A stretch of 7,183 nucleotides of DNA from Alphaproteobacteria bacterium (GTDB lineage: Bacteria; Pseudomonadota; Alphaproteobacteria; UBA9219): the NCBI GenBank assembly GCA_028693775.1, contig JAQUUS010000081.1:1-7183 (forward strand), in the 5' to 3' direction. The translations under genes were made by a program, and so were the position numbers. The notes below the pieces were generated by a model that searched no databases, was not told the origin of the DNA, and saw only the letters and a list, made by a program, of their open reading frames with translations. Every line of letters begins with the position of its first letter. The first letter of the stretch is position 1. Shown one piece after another: positions 1-6,838 of this stretch.

Positions 1-899
1 CTCTTGCGGCCGAAGTTCGGCGTGCGGAGCATTTCGCTTTCGGTCTTCTGAACGAGATCGCCGATGTAGACGATGTTGTCGTTCTTGAGGCAGTTCGCCG
101 AGCGGACCGAGAGTTCGAGCTCGTCGACCTTGCGAAGCAGATTGCGGTTGAACGGCAGATCGGTCGCGGTTTCCTGCGCAGGAGCGGCGTGCTGCGGCTC
201 TTCGAAGTTGATGAAGAACTGCAACTGATCCTGCAAGATGCGCGCGGAGATCGCCACGGCGTCTTCCGGCAAAATCGAGCCGTCGGTTTCGACGGTCAGG
301 ATAAGCTTGTCATAGTCCGTGACCTGCCCGACGCGGCTGTGCTCGATCTTGTAAGCAACCTTGCGGACGGGGCTGAACAAAGCGTCGATGGGAAGCAGGC
401 CGATGGGCGTGTCTTCCTTGCGGAGCTGAGCGGCGGGAATGTAGCCGCGGCCCGTCTCGACGGTGAGTTCCATCGACAGCCTGGCGCCCTTGTCGAGCGT
501 GCAGATGACGAGGTCGGGGTTCATGATTTCGACTTCGGAACCCGTTTCGATCTGCTTGGCGGTGACTTCGCCGGGCCCTTCGGCGCGCAAACGAACGCGC
601 TTGGGAACGTCGGAGTGCGCACGGAGCGACAGGCTCTTGAGGTTCAGGATGATATCGGTAACATCTTCGCGAACGCCGGGGATCGACGAGAACTCATGCA
701 ACACGCCCTCGATCTGGATCGAGGTGACGGCGGCTCCCTGCAAAGACGAAAGCAACACACGACGCAGGGCATTGCCGAGCGTCATGCCGAAACCGCGTTC
801 GAGGGGTTCGACCACCATCGTCGCGACGTTCGGGTTGTTTTCTGATGTTTGGACATTTTTCGTCGGCTGAATCAGCGACTTCCAATTTTTCTGTAACAC
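1..899 (-). CDS. rpoA: DNA-directed RNA polymerase alpha subunit, C-terminus cut by window edge
   Basis: The alpha subunit dimerises to nucleate assembly of RNA polymerase in the cytoplasm, and its C-terminal domain binds promoter UP elements and activators. I start it at a GTG (897-899): this gives VLQKNWKSLIQPTK, the usual alphaproteobacterial beginning, and AAAGGG lies 7 bases upstream. The N-terminal domain shows LERGFGMTLGNALRRVLLSS, holding the conserved Arg needed for beta-subunit contact, then GVLHEFSSIPGVREDV and the later ETGRGYIPAAQ segment. The C-terminal domain shows LELSVRSANCLKNDNIVYIG; Arg266 matches E. coli Arg265, the key DNA-contact residue. About 299 codons are visible, ending in MLRTPNFGRK; about 40 residues are probably missing, judging from usual family length. 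It follows rpsK by 44 bases with no terminator seen, so the two are probably co-transcribed. Identification is essentially certain; the start codon is very likely. Confidence 0.97.
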   Translation of the reverse strand, partial: MLQKNWKSLIQPTKNVQTSENNPNVATMVVEPLERGFGMTLGNALRRVLLSSLQGAAVTSIQIEGVLHEFSSIPGVREDVTDIILNLKSLSLRAHSDVPKRVRLRAEGPGEVTAKQIETGSEVEIMNPDLVICTLDKGARLSMELTVETGRGYIPAAQLRKEDTPIGLLPIDALFSPVRKVAYKIEHSRVGQVTDYDKLILTVETDGSILPEDAVAISARILQDQLQFFINFEEPQHAAPAQETATDLPFNRNLLRKVDELELSVRSANCLKNDNIVYIGDLVQKTESEMLRTPNFGRK

Positions 900-943
900 G
901 GCCAGACCCTTTCGGTTAATTCAGGCAAAAACAGTACTGATTC
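900..943 (-). promoter_or_regulatory. rpsK-rpoA spacer with rpoA ribosome binding site
   Basis: This short spacer contains the rpoA Shine-Dalgarno sequence AAAGGG at about 907-912, 7 bases before the GTG start. That spacing supports the GTG rather than any later ATG, the next in-frame ATG falling well inside the conserved N-terminal region. I see no promoter or stable hairpin, so read-through from rpsK is expected. Confidence 0.75.
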
Positions 944-1363
944 TTAAACGCGGCGGCGCTTGCGCGGACGGCATCCGTTATGCGGAATGGGCGTCACGTC
1001 ACGGATCGACGTCACGGAAAAACCTACGGACTGCAACGCGCGCAACGCGGATTCGCGACCGGCGCCCGGCCCCTTGACTTCGACTTCCAGCGTGCGAACA
1101 CCGTGCTCAATCGCCTTGCGGCCCGCATCTTCGGCAGCCATCTGCGCGGCGTACGGGGTCGACTTGCGCGAGCCCTTGAAGCCCATCAGGCCCGAGGACG
1201 ACCAGGCAATCGTGTTGCCCTGCGCATCGGCGATGGTGATGATGGTGTTGTTGAACGACGCATTGACGTGAGCGATGCCGTTGACGATGTTCTTGCGTTC
1301 GCGACGGCGGCGAACCGGGGCGGCCTTGTCGGCTTTGCCTTCAGTCTTGTCTTGTGTAGCCAT
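944..1363 (-). CDS. rpsK: 30S ribosomal protein uS11
   Basis: uS11 sits on the platform of the small ribosomal subunit, next to the E site and the mRNA exit region, where it helps shape the decoding-side rRNA. The 139-residue product has the full family signature: NIVNGIAHVNASFNNTIITI near residue 25, then WSSSGLMGFKGSRKSTPYAA, VEVKGPGAGRESALRAL, and the C-terminal DVTPIPHNGCRPRKRRRV. The ATG at 1361-1363 has an AAGGAA ribosome binding site 8 bases upstream. The N-terminal tail before the conserved core, MATQDKTEGKADKAAPVRRR, is charged, Ala- and Lys-rich and about ten residues longer than the common form of roughly 129 residues; this is a modest lineage variation, not a fusion. It lies between rpsM and rpoA in the conserved order and is presumably in the same transcript. 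Confidence 0.98.
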   Translation of the reverse strand: MATQDKTEGKADKAAPVRRRRERKNIVNGIAHVNASFNNTIITIADAQGNTIAWSSSGLMGFKGSRKSTPYAAQMAAEDAGRKAIEHGVRTLEVEVKGPGAGRESALRALQSVGFSVTSIRDVTPIPHNGCRPRKRRRV

Positions 1364-1383
1364 TATGTTCTTTCCTTTTTACT

Positions 1384-1403
1384 CCCCGGAGAAATTTCCG
1401 GAG
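1384..1403 (-). repeat. Hairpin 3, just before the rpsK ribosome binding site
   Basis: On the minus strand CTCCGG (1403-1398) pairs with CCGGGG (1389-1384), with one G-U pair, plus an inner A-T pair, around a 6-base loop. It lies about 6 bases upstream of the rpsK Shine-Dalgarno, close enough to influence ribosome loading. Confidence 0.55.
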
Positions 1404-1456
1404 CTTGCACTTCATCCCGCGATTCTCGAAGCTCCCGGCCTTCCTGAGACCATGGA

Positions 1457-1474
1457 TTCCGGCTCTTGCCGGAA
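1457..1474 (-). repeat. Hairpin 2, perfect 7-bp inverted repeat
   Basis: TTCCGGC (1474-1468 on the minus strand) and GCCGGAA (1463-1457) form a perfect 7-bp stem with a 4-base loop, AAGA. It is followed by TCCATGG and not by a T-run, so it is a stem-loop in the spacer and not an obvious intrinsic terminator. Confidence 0.65.
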
Positions 1475-1490
1475 CAGGATTTTCTTAGCC

Positions 1491-1520
1491 CTGCCCCCGG
1501 ATCGCTCCGGGAAAAGGCAG
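1491..1520 (-). repeat. Hairpin 1, 11-bp two-part stem with GCGA tetraloop
   Basis: On the minus strand CTGCC (1520-1516) pairs with GGCAG (1495-1491), and inside it CCCGGA (1511-1506) pairs with TCCGGG (1501-1496), closed by GCGA, a GNRA-type tetraloop. A TTTT bulge (1515-1512) lies on the 5' side between the two helices. It starts about ten bases after the rpsM stop. The stable design suggests a structured 3' end or processing site for the rpsM message. Confidence 0.65.
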
Positions 1521-1530
1521 CGAAAAAACC

Positions 1531-1911
1531 TTACTTCTTCGTCGCGATCTTCTTGCCGGCAATCGGCTTGGCCTTTCCTTTGCGGGTGCGCGCATTGGTA
1601 TGCGTGCGTTGGCCGCGAACGGGCAGACCCTTGCGATGGCGCAGGCCGCGGTAGCAGCCCAAGTCCATCAAACGCTTGATGTTCATCGACACTTCGCGGC
1701 GAAGATCGCCTTCGACCTTGTAGTTTCTGTCGATGTCTTCGCGAATTTTGAGAATTTCGCCTTCGGTCAGCTGATTGACACGCTTGGACGGATCGATACC
1801 GACGCGCGCGCAAATTTCGAGAGAGTTGGTAGGTCCGACTCCATAGATATAGCGCAATGCGATGTGCAAAGGCTTAGCTGCCGGAATGTTGACGCCTGCA
1901 ATACGAGCCAC
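1531..1911 (-). CDS. rpsM: 30S ribosomal protein uS13
   Basis: uS13 is in the head of the small ribosomal subunit, contacts the P-site tRNA and forms bridges to the large subunit. The product from the chosen start has 126 residues. It begins MARIAGVNIP, has the helix-two-turns-helix part with RYIYGVGPTNSLEICARVGI, then RREVSMNIKRLMDLGCYRGL and RHRKGLPVRGQRTHTNARTR, and ends in the basic tail KPIAGKKIATKK. I start at the GTG (1909-1911): it gives the family's exact N-terminus and has GGAG six bases upstream. An in-frame TTG four codons earlier overlaps that GGAG, so it is an unlikely start. It is the first gene after the promoter at about 2024-2051 and leads the rpsM-rpsK-rpoA group. Confidence 0.97.
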   Translation of the reverse strand: MARIAGVNIPAAKPLHIALRYIYGVGPTNSLEICARVGIDPSKRVNQLTEGEILKIREDIDRNYKVEGDLRREVSMNIKRLMDLGCYRGLRHRKGLPVRGQRTHTNARTRKGKAKPIAGKKIATKK

Positions 1912-1923
1912 TTCGTTCTCCAA
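1912..1923 (-). promoter_or_regulatory. rpsM ribosome binding site that decides the start
   Basis: The minus strand reads TTGGAGAACGAA before GTG. GGAG with a 6-base gap to GTG fits a ribosome binding site. The TTG of the longer reading is part of this site, so translation from it would lack its own site. Confidence 0.85.
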
Positions 1924-2017
1924 AAAACAACAAAAACACCGCGTTGGCGAGAGACACCTTCACGCGCCAAAACGGGGTTAATTGCCAATAAAATCCGACC
2001 CCTACCCAGAGCCGAGG
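1912..2017 (-). promoter_or_regulatory. Leader of the rpsM operon with two possible hairpins
   Basis: If transcription starts about 7 bases after the -10 box, the untranslated leader is about 105 bases. Two pairings can be seen on the minus strand: GGGGT/ACCCC (2002-1998 with 1978-1974, 19-base loop) and TTGGCG/CGCCAA (1970-1965 with 1949-1944, 15-base loop). The second is followed by CGCGGTG and then a T-rich stretch running into the ribosome binding site. Such a leader could serve autogenous control by a ribosomal protein, as S4 does in the E. coli alpha operon, but I cannot recognise a known motif and rpsD is not seen here. Confidence 0.4.
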
Positions 2018-2023
2018 TGGCGC

Positions 2024-2051
2024 AGTATAGAAGTTAACAAACGAGAGTCAA
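2024..2051 (-). promoter_or_regulatory. Near-consensus sigma70 promoter for rpsM-rpsK-rpoA
   Basis: On the minus strand TTGACT (2051-2046) is followed after 16 bases by TATACT (2029-2024). Each box matches the housekeeping consensus at five of six positions, and the spacing is within the normal range. The only gene downstream is rpsM, about 113 bases from the -10 box. This indicates that the ribosomal genes are transcribed independently of the repeat-protein genes upstream. Confidence 0.8.
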
Positions 2052-2140
2052 GCACTTAAAGGGCGTTCTTCGAGCAAAAACAGCCTCATGCGCCGGATGG
2101 AGAACCCAAAACAACTCGTTGATTCTTAACCTTTATACCC
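2052..2140. other. Non-coding stretch between the large gene and the rpsM promoter
   Basis: I see no gene, RNA gene or strong inverted repeat here. Together with the leader and promoter it makes up the 242 bases between the repeat-protein gene and rpsM. Confidence 0.5.
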
Positions 2141-2161
2141 AAAAACAGGCCACCTAGCCCG
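2141..2161 (-). terminator. Weak possible intrinsic terminator of the large repeat-protein gene
   Basis: On the minus strand CGGGC (2161-2157) can pair with GCCTG (2150-2146), including one G-U pair, around a loop that contains the stop codon, and five Ts follow (2145-2141). The stem is only 5 bp and overlaps the coding end, so termination may be partial. Confidence 0.4.
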
Positions 2162-5100
2162 GAATCAGCCCCCGCTTAGACATATTATATATGCCGGGCC
2201 GCAAAGCAACGCGCTGTGAGTCGGAAATCGTCTTTGGCGGCTCCTTTTCCACAGCCTCCGAACCATAGAGATTCTGAAACACGACATCGACGGAATGTCT
2301 TATCGAGCCGTCATGCTGGGCAACGGTCTTCAGCCGGGAGGCATAAGCGGGCGTCACAAACGAGGGTTTTGTCTCCGCGATCCTCCCGTAAACGCGCAAG
2401 GCGTGCAGGCGAACGGCCAGTCTGCTGTCCTGCTCCATAAAACCGAACAAAGCCTCTGCGAGCGCAGGCGTTGCAAATCCCGGAACGGAATCGACAATGT
2501 CGGCGATCGCCTCGAACGCAAGATCCCGAATGCGTTCGGTCCTTCCGTTGCCCGCTATGGAGACGAACGCATTCAGGTCCTTTTCTTCCGCAAGGCCCAG
2601 CTTGGCATCAAGAAGCCGCGATACAATCGAAGCGGCCCCCTTGTTCAAACAGAAATCGTCGCCGGAGAAGGCTAAATTCATAAAGCCCTCGACAAGCGCG
2701 CGATCGGCGCCTTTCGCAAAGTCCGGGTTCTGCCTGTATATATCGTCGAGGCAAAAAACGCCCCTCCGCCGGAGGCCCTGATCGTCTGTGGAGAAAACCG
2801 ACGAAATCAGTCCGTCGACAATCTCCCCGTCCACCGCATCGGGCCTGACATCCGTAATCTTGTTCAGAATCCAGACGGCTTCCTGCTGCCGGGTGGGCCT
2901 GCCGCCGGAGAAGGCCTCCGCTTTCATTTTTTTCACAAACGCCGGATCTACAAGATTGGGCCGCCTGTCCAAAAGATCCCTGAGAAGCTCAGTCGCCTTG
3001 AGCGTTTTGAGCGAGGCCGGATCGTTCCACGCCTCGTTCAGGCATCTTTTCGCGAGGCGGTCGAGAAGATCGCCGTTCGCCATTCCCTTGCTGCCCGAGA
3101 AAATAACCAGAAGGGCATGTTCCGGGGACTTGTTTCCGGAATGGGTGTGTACGATGCCCTCGAAGGAACACACGAGCGGCTCCTGATCGACAATGTTTGC
3201 GATCAAACGGTCGACCAGCCCGGGAACGACAAGATCGGGCTGCGTTTGAACGATCCGCTTCAAGATATTCCGCGCCTCGGACGTAAACGCCTGTCTGGGA
3301 TCGGTCGCCGCTATCAAGGCGACACGCTCGGCAATCCACGGATCGACGAAGTCGGGGTGAGCCTCGATGATTTCGTCCACCAGAACGAGCGCCGAAGGCC
3401 GCATGTCTTCGCTGCCGGACCCGGCGATCTTGACAAGCCTTTCAAGGATGGACTTGTTTGCGAGATCTTCGCGGTTCCTCAAAAGCGACATCACAACATC
3501 CATCGAATCTTTTCTGCCGTCGTCAGCCCCCGCCCCCACCGCTATGTCGAGGAAACGGTCCACGAAATCCACCGTAATGAGCTTTGAGTCCGACAGGAAC
3601 AAATCGTCGAGAATGTATGCCGCCGTCCAGCGCACATACCGGCTTTCGTTTTCGGCCGCGATATCCGCAATCGCGCCGACAAGTTTCGAATCCGCAACCG
3701 AAGGCTTGGCCCCGATCGCTTCCTTCAGCGCCTCCATCGCGGCGCGCCGGATGTCGATAGGCGCGCCGGACCCGCCCATTTGCACGAGGCGCTCCAGTCT
3801 TTTTACAGTGATTTGTTCAGGAGAAGCGTTCAGAATCGCTCCGAGCACGCCAAAAGTGCGGATACGCACATCGTCGTCCGCCCCTTTTTCGGCGCGGGTC
3901 AGGATATCGTCGATAAAGTCCCCGTCGATCAGGCCGGATTTTCCCGCCAAGGCAACCCGAAGCATGCCGTCGCATTTTCCGAGGATGGCCTCGCTATCGG
4001 TCCGAATTCCCATTTCGGCCATGTCGCGTACAATCGTTTTGTCGGCAAATTCCGGCCAATTCGTCAAAATTTTCTTGAGGTCCCACAAGGCCGTGCTCGC
4101 AATGTCCGAATCCTTGTTTCCGGCTTTCTCCCGAAGGAAGAAAAACGCCTGCTCCGCCAGATCGCGCCGGGCAATTATGAGGGAGCCGAACGCCGCGATG
4201 GCTTCGTTTGCAAGGTCGCGATCGCCACTGTTCTGAACCTCGAAATAAAAGCGAACGGTGTCCATGGTCGCGAGATCGGGCCGATACGACAGGACGTTCT
4301 GGACAAATTTAATGGAAAGCCCCGAAACCGCCGTTTTTTCGAGGGTCCTTGCAAAAGCCTTTTCCAAAGGTATGTGCTCGATCAGATCGGAACGCACACT
4401 GGCGATGGACGTCAACGAAATCAGCGCAGAGCGAACGAACACGCCCTCTTCTTCGTCGAGATTTTCGCCGATGCCCTTCACCATCCCGGGCGTTGCGTAT
4501 TCGGGATGAACGGTCAGCACCGCCCTGAAAAGGTGGTTCGCATTCTTGGTCGTGACGGGATACCGCTCATTCATCAACGAACCGTCAAACGCCGCATCCA
4601 GCAGAGACTCTGATGCAAGATCCGGCCTCGACGTTACGATTTGAGTAAGGGCTTTATACGCCGCCTCGCGCGTGTTCCCGGGCGGGTCTGTCAGGGCAAT
4701 TTTTCCAAAGGCTGCAACCATCGCCCGGCTGGCGGTATACGGTGCGGCCTTGACCAGAGCGGCCAGGGCATACGACACATCCTCACGGACATTTGGCGTG
4801 TCCTTGTCGGCCAGGGATCCTTCGAGCATGCCGCACAGATTCCGGACAAGGCCCGGATTCGCTTCCGCGACCGTTTCGAGCGCCTCGTTTGCAATGTCTC
4901 CCGAAAGCCCCGACGGAAATTTGATCCACTCGGCAGAGTACCACACCAGCGCCGCAACCGTATCCAAATCCATCGAGGCGGGGAAACTCCTTGCCATGGC
5001 GCAATTGATATAGAACGCCATCCTGCGATGACTGGGATCCGCGACGCCATGCAAGCGCACCCGGCGCAAGCATCCGGCGAAACTCTCATCCTGCAAGCCG

Positions 5101-6836
5101 GGCATCGTTTCCCCGGCATAGATTTTCAAGGCTCCCAGCGCCGCATCCGGTTTCTTGAAATCGACCGTCAGCAGGCACGCCTGAACCATTTTGAGGCGGA
5201 ACTCCTCGGACAGCGCAGGAGAAACAGAATTCCACGCGGCGACATCGCCTTTCGACAAGGCCCTGAACCCGGCGCTACGCGCGCGGAGTTCACTGTGTTC
5301 CGAAACGGCGTCGAGAATGGCTATCGGTTCGGGACGCGCACCGATAAAGGATTTCAGCATCTCGCGGTAGAAAATGCGCGGCAGGCCCACATTCTTGTCT
5401 TCGGCGTCGAACGACCGGCGGATCAGGCTTTTATACGTTTCGATCCTCTTGGCCTGCCCTTCGCGCGTCTCCGGATTCGACGTCTGCGCATGAAGAAGCT
5501 TCGCAAGCTCGAGCTCGGCCATCCATTCGACCGCCGTACCTTCCTGAAAATCGAGAAGCGCATTGCCAATGGCCTCGCGCGTCCAGGAATCCTGAAGATA
5601 GATCGTTGTCACCTGCCCGTCTTCGTACAGGCGTTCGTCCATCTTGAACTCGCCCGATTTCCCCGCATTCTGAAGGGAAACAAAGCCGTGCAGCGTTTGC
5701 AAAAACGCATCGCATGTTTGCGAATTCTCGACACCGCTGCCGCCATAAACCCGGCCCGGCACCAGCACAACGCTGTTGTCCTCCTCGCTGTCCTTGACGG
5801 GATAGGGCTTGAGCAAAACGCGCATCAGCGGATACCGCGCCGCAACGTCGCCCTTGAAAACGACATACGCCGCAATGGATCCCGCCCTGATGTCGAGCGG
5901 CACGAAACGCCAGTTGCAGCCGTCACGCGCCATGCACGACACCCAGCGCTGGCCGGTCGACGCCTCCGCGATTTTCTGCGCATCGCGCGACACGACGATC
6001 TGAAGCAAGCCGTTCTCCAGCAGCGCATCGGCGGGCAAAGGTTTCCGGTTGGCGACCTCGCGCAGCGTTTCGTAATGGCCGGAAACATCGTTGACGGCCT
6101 GTTCCTTCTTTTTGCTCTCGTTGGCCTCGTGCGTAAAAACCTCGTAGAGCTCCCATGCATATATATCCTGAAGGTATTTTCCGAACCTCGTGCGATAGGT
6201 CCAGTCGTCGCCCCCCCAGACGGCCTTTCCATCCGCAATCTGCGGCTTGCACGTTTGCAAATTGGACAGGTCGCCCGGATCGCGGCGGATCATCTGCCGC
6301 GCGATCTGCCGTTGCGGCTGCGGCATGCCTTTGAGCTCTTCGGAAATGTCCTCGCCGCCCAGCTCCCGTTCGACAAGCCGTTGCGCTCTTTCGTTGTGGG
6401 CGTCGATAAATTCCTGAATCTTGTCCGCAAACGAACGCCCTCCGCCGAAGAAATCCAGCACAAGGTCGTTTTCATCCCCGAACAGAGCGTCCCACCGGGC
6501 ATGTTCAGGGCGCTGGTTCGCCATTTCCGCAAACGACTGACGGTCTTCGGGGGTAAACTGCGTGACGGTCCGCCAGCCTTCGCCCTTCTTGTCCGGAAGC
6601 CTCTCCGCCTCTTTTTCCAGCGCCGGGCCATCGAGACCGGCCATCGCGCGCACAAGGTCTTCGACAGGAACGCCCTTGGCAAGGCCCGTTTCGATAAAAA
6701 AGATGCGCGCGGCGACAAGAGGCGCCGACGCCGCACGCCGGTCGGACTGTGCGGCTTCGGCCAGCAATTCGTCGATCAGCGCGCCGTAGGCCTCGCGGTT
6801 GATCTCGATATAGGTTGCAAATGGATTCTCGGTCAT
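2154..6836 (-). CDS. Giant HEAT/Armadillo-like repeat protein with a cysteine-bearing N-terminal module
   Basis: I do not recognise a named family for the 1560-residue whole. Residues 1-195 look helical and charged, beginning MTENPFATYIEINREAYGAL. Residues about 195-385 form a mixed module: RWVSCMARDGCN (Cys301, Cys307), FVPLDIRAGSIAAYVV, YPLMRVLLKPY and VLVPGRVYGG, with further cysteines at 196 and 375. From about residue 652 to 1525 run some 22 helical repeats of about 39 residues, with recurring pieces such as SRPDLA, AHPDFVD and TQPDLV after a first helix like ALTQIV. A short polar tail ends in SKRGLIPG. There is no signal peptide or clear membrane segment, so it is probably cytoplasmic. 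The repeats suggest protein binding. I start at the ATG 2 bases after the upstream stop, with weak GAG six bases before it, suggesting translational coupling; an in-frame ATG 31 codons earlier gives an Arg/Ala-rich extension overlapping the upstream gene and is less likely. The gene is intact. Being real coding sequence is very likely; function is unknown. Confidence 0.9.
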   Translation of the reverse strand: MTENPFATYIEINREAYGALIDELLAEAAQSDRRAASAPLVAARIFFIETGLAKGVPVEDLVRAMAGLDGPALEKEAERLPDKKGEGWRTVTQFTPEDRQSFAEMANQRPEHARWDALFGDENDLVLDFFGGGRSFADKIQEFIDAHNERAQRLVERELGGEDISEELKGMPQPQRQIARQMIRRDPGDLSNLQTCKPQIADGKAVWGGDDWTYRTRFGKYLQDIYAWELYEVFTHEANESKKKEQAVNDVSGHYETLREVANRKPLPADALLENGLLQIVVSRDAQKIAEASTGQRWVSCMARDGCNWRFVPLDIRAGSIAAYVVFKGDVAARYPLMRVLLKPYPVKDSEEDNSVVLVPGRVYGGSGVENSQTCDAFLQTLHGFVSLQNAGKSGEFKMDERLYEDGQVTTIYLQDSWTREAIGNALLDFQEGTAVEWMAELELAKLLHAQTSNPETREGQAKRIETYKSLIRRSFDAEDKNVGLPRIFYREMLKSFIGARPEPIAILDAVSEHSELRARSAGFRALSKGDVAAWNSVSPALSEEFRLKMVQACLLTVDFKKPDAALGALKIYAGETMPGLQDESFAGCLRRVRLHGVADPSHRRMAFYINCAMARSFPASMDLDTVAALVWYSAEWIKFPSGLSGDIANEALETVAEANPGLVRNLCGMLEGSLADKDTPNVREDVSYALAALVKAAPYTASRAMVAAFGKIALTDPPGNTREAAYKALTQIVTSRPDLASESLLDAAFDGSLMNERYPVTTKNANHLFRAVLTVHPEYATPGMVKGIGENLDEEEGVFVRSALISLTSIASVRSDLIEHIPLEKAFARTLEKTAVSGLSIKFVQNVLSYRPDLATMDTVRFYFEVQNSGDRDLANEAIAAFGSLIIARRDLAEQAFFFLREKAGNKDSDIASTALWDLKKILTNWPEFADKTIVRDMAEMGIRTDSEAILGKCDGMLRVALAGKSGLIDGDFIDDILTRAEKGADDDVRIRTFGVLGAILNASPEQITVKRLERLVQMGGSGAPIDIRRAAMEALKEAIGAKPSVADSKLVGAIADIAAENESRYVRWTAAYILDDLFLSDSKLITVDFVDRFLDIAVGAGADDGRKDSMDVVMSLLRNREDLANKSILERLVKIAGSGSEDMRPSALVLVDEIIEAHPDFVDPWIAERVALIAATDPRQAFTSEARNILKRIVQTQPDLVVPGLVDRLIANIVDQEPLVCSFEGIVHTHSGNKSPEHALLVIFSGSKGMANGDLLDRLAKRCLNEAWNDPASLKTLKATELLRDLLDRRPNLVDPAFVKKMKAEAFSGGRPTRQQEAVWILNKITDVRPDAVDGEIVDGLISSVFSTDDQGLRRRGVFCLDDIYRQNPDFAKGADRALVEGFMNLAFSGDDFCLNKGAASIVSRLLDAKLGLAEEKDLNAFVSIAGNGRTERIRDLAFEAIADIVDSVPGFATPALAEALFGFMEQDSRLAVRLHALRVYGRIAETKPSFVTPAYASRLKTVAQHDGSIRHSVDVVFQNLYGSEAVEKEPPKTISDSQRVALRPGIYNMSKRGLIPG
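2265..4883 (-). other. Region coding the array of about 22 helical repeats
   Basis: Aligned by eye, units run from one L/A-x-x-I/L helix to the next, with a central Pro-x-L/F-Ala/Val turn. Examples of the turn are ANPGLV, SRPDLA, VHPEYA, NWPEFA, AKPSVA, AHPDFV, TQPDLV, RRPNLV, VRPDAV, QNPDFA, SVPGFA and TKPSFV. Units are mostly 37-41 residues. They are diverged at the protein level and I see no near-identical DNA copies, so the array is old and not a recent expansion. Confidence 0.8.
5685..6255 (-). other. Region coding the N-terminal non-repeat module around RWVSCM
   Basis: This part codes residues about 195-385. It has an ordered set of hydrophobic strands and conserved-looking residues: STGQRWVSCM at 293-302, DGCN at 305-308, DIRAGSIAAYVV at 315-326, RVLLKPY at 339-345 and PGRVYG at 360-365. 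From memory this combination (serine-threonine, tryptophan, SCM, GS-x-x-AY, KP, YG) resembles a domain seen in uncharacterised phage and bacterial proteins, but I cannot verify that here. Confidence 0.45.
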
Positions 6837-6838
6837 AC

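Larger units (their letters stand above)
1364..1530 (-). promoter_or_regulatory. rpsM-rpsK spacer rich in hairpins
   Basis: This 167-base spacer between two tightly linked ribosomal genes is unusually long and holds three separate inverted repeats on the minus-strand RNA, entered below. It ends with the rpsK ribosome binding site AAGGAA at about 1372-1377. None of the hairpins is followed directly by a T-run, so they do not look like simple terminators. They could act as RNA-processing sites, stabilise the 3' end of the rpsM message, or take part in translational control. I see no convincing -35/-10 pair and no gene here. Confidence 0.6.

Noticed and set aside
189..845. Plus-strand open frame of 218 codons in the rpoA region.
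   Set aside because: It is entirely antisense to rpoA, whose identity is certain, and its product shows no family signature.
929..939. CAGTACTG followed by five Ts downstream of rpsK, resembling a terminator.
   Set aside because: The eight-base palindrome leaves no room for a loop, so a stable hairpin cannot form, and rpoA follows at once.
938..2131. Ten-base match TTAAGAATCA after rpsK (about 938-947) and after the giant gene (about 2119-2128).
   Set aside because: It is too short, has no extended flanking similarity and is easily explained by chance.
1912..2153. Possible tRNA or other RNA gene in the gap before rpsM.
   Set aside because: No cloverleaf, T-loop motif or CCA end is seen; the stretch is better explained by a promoter and leader.
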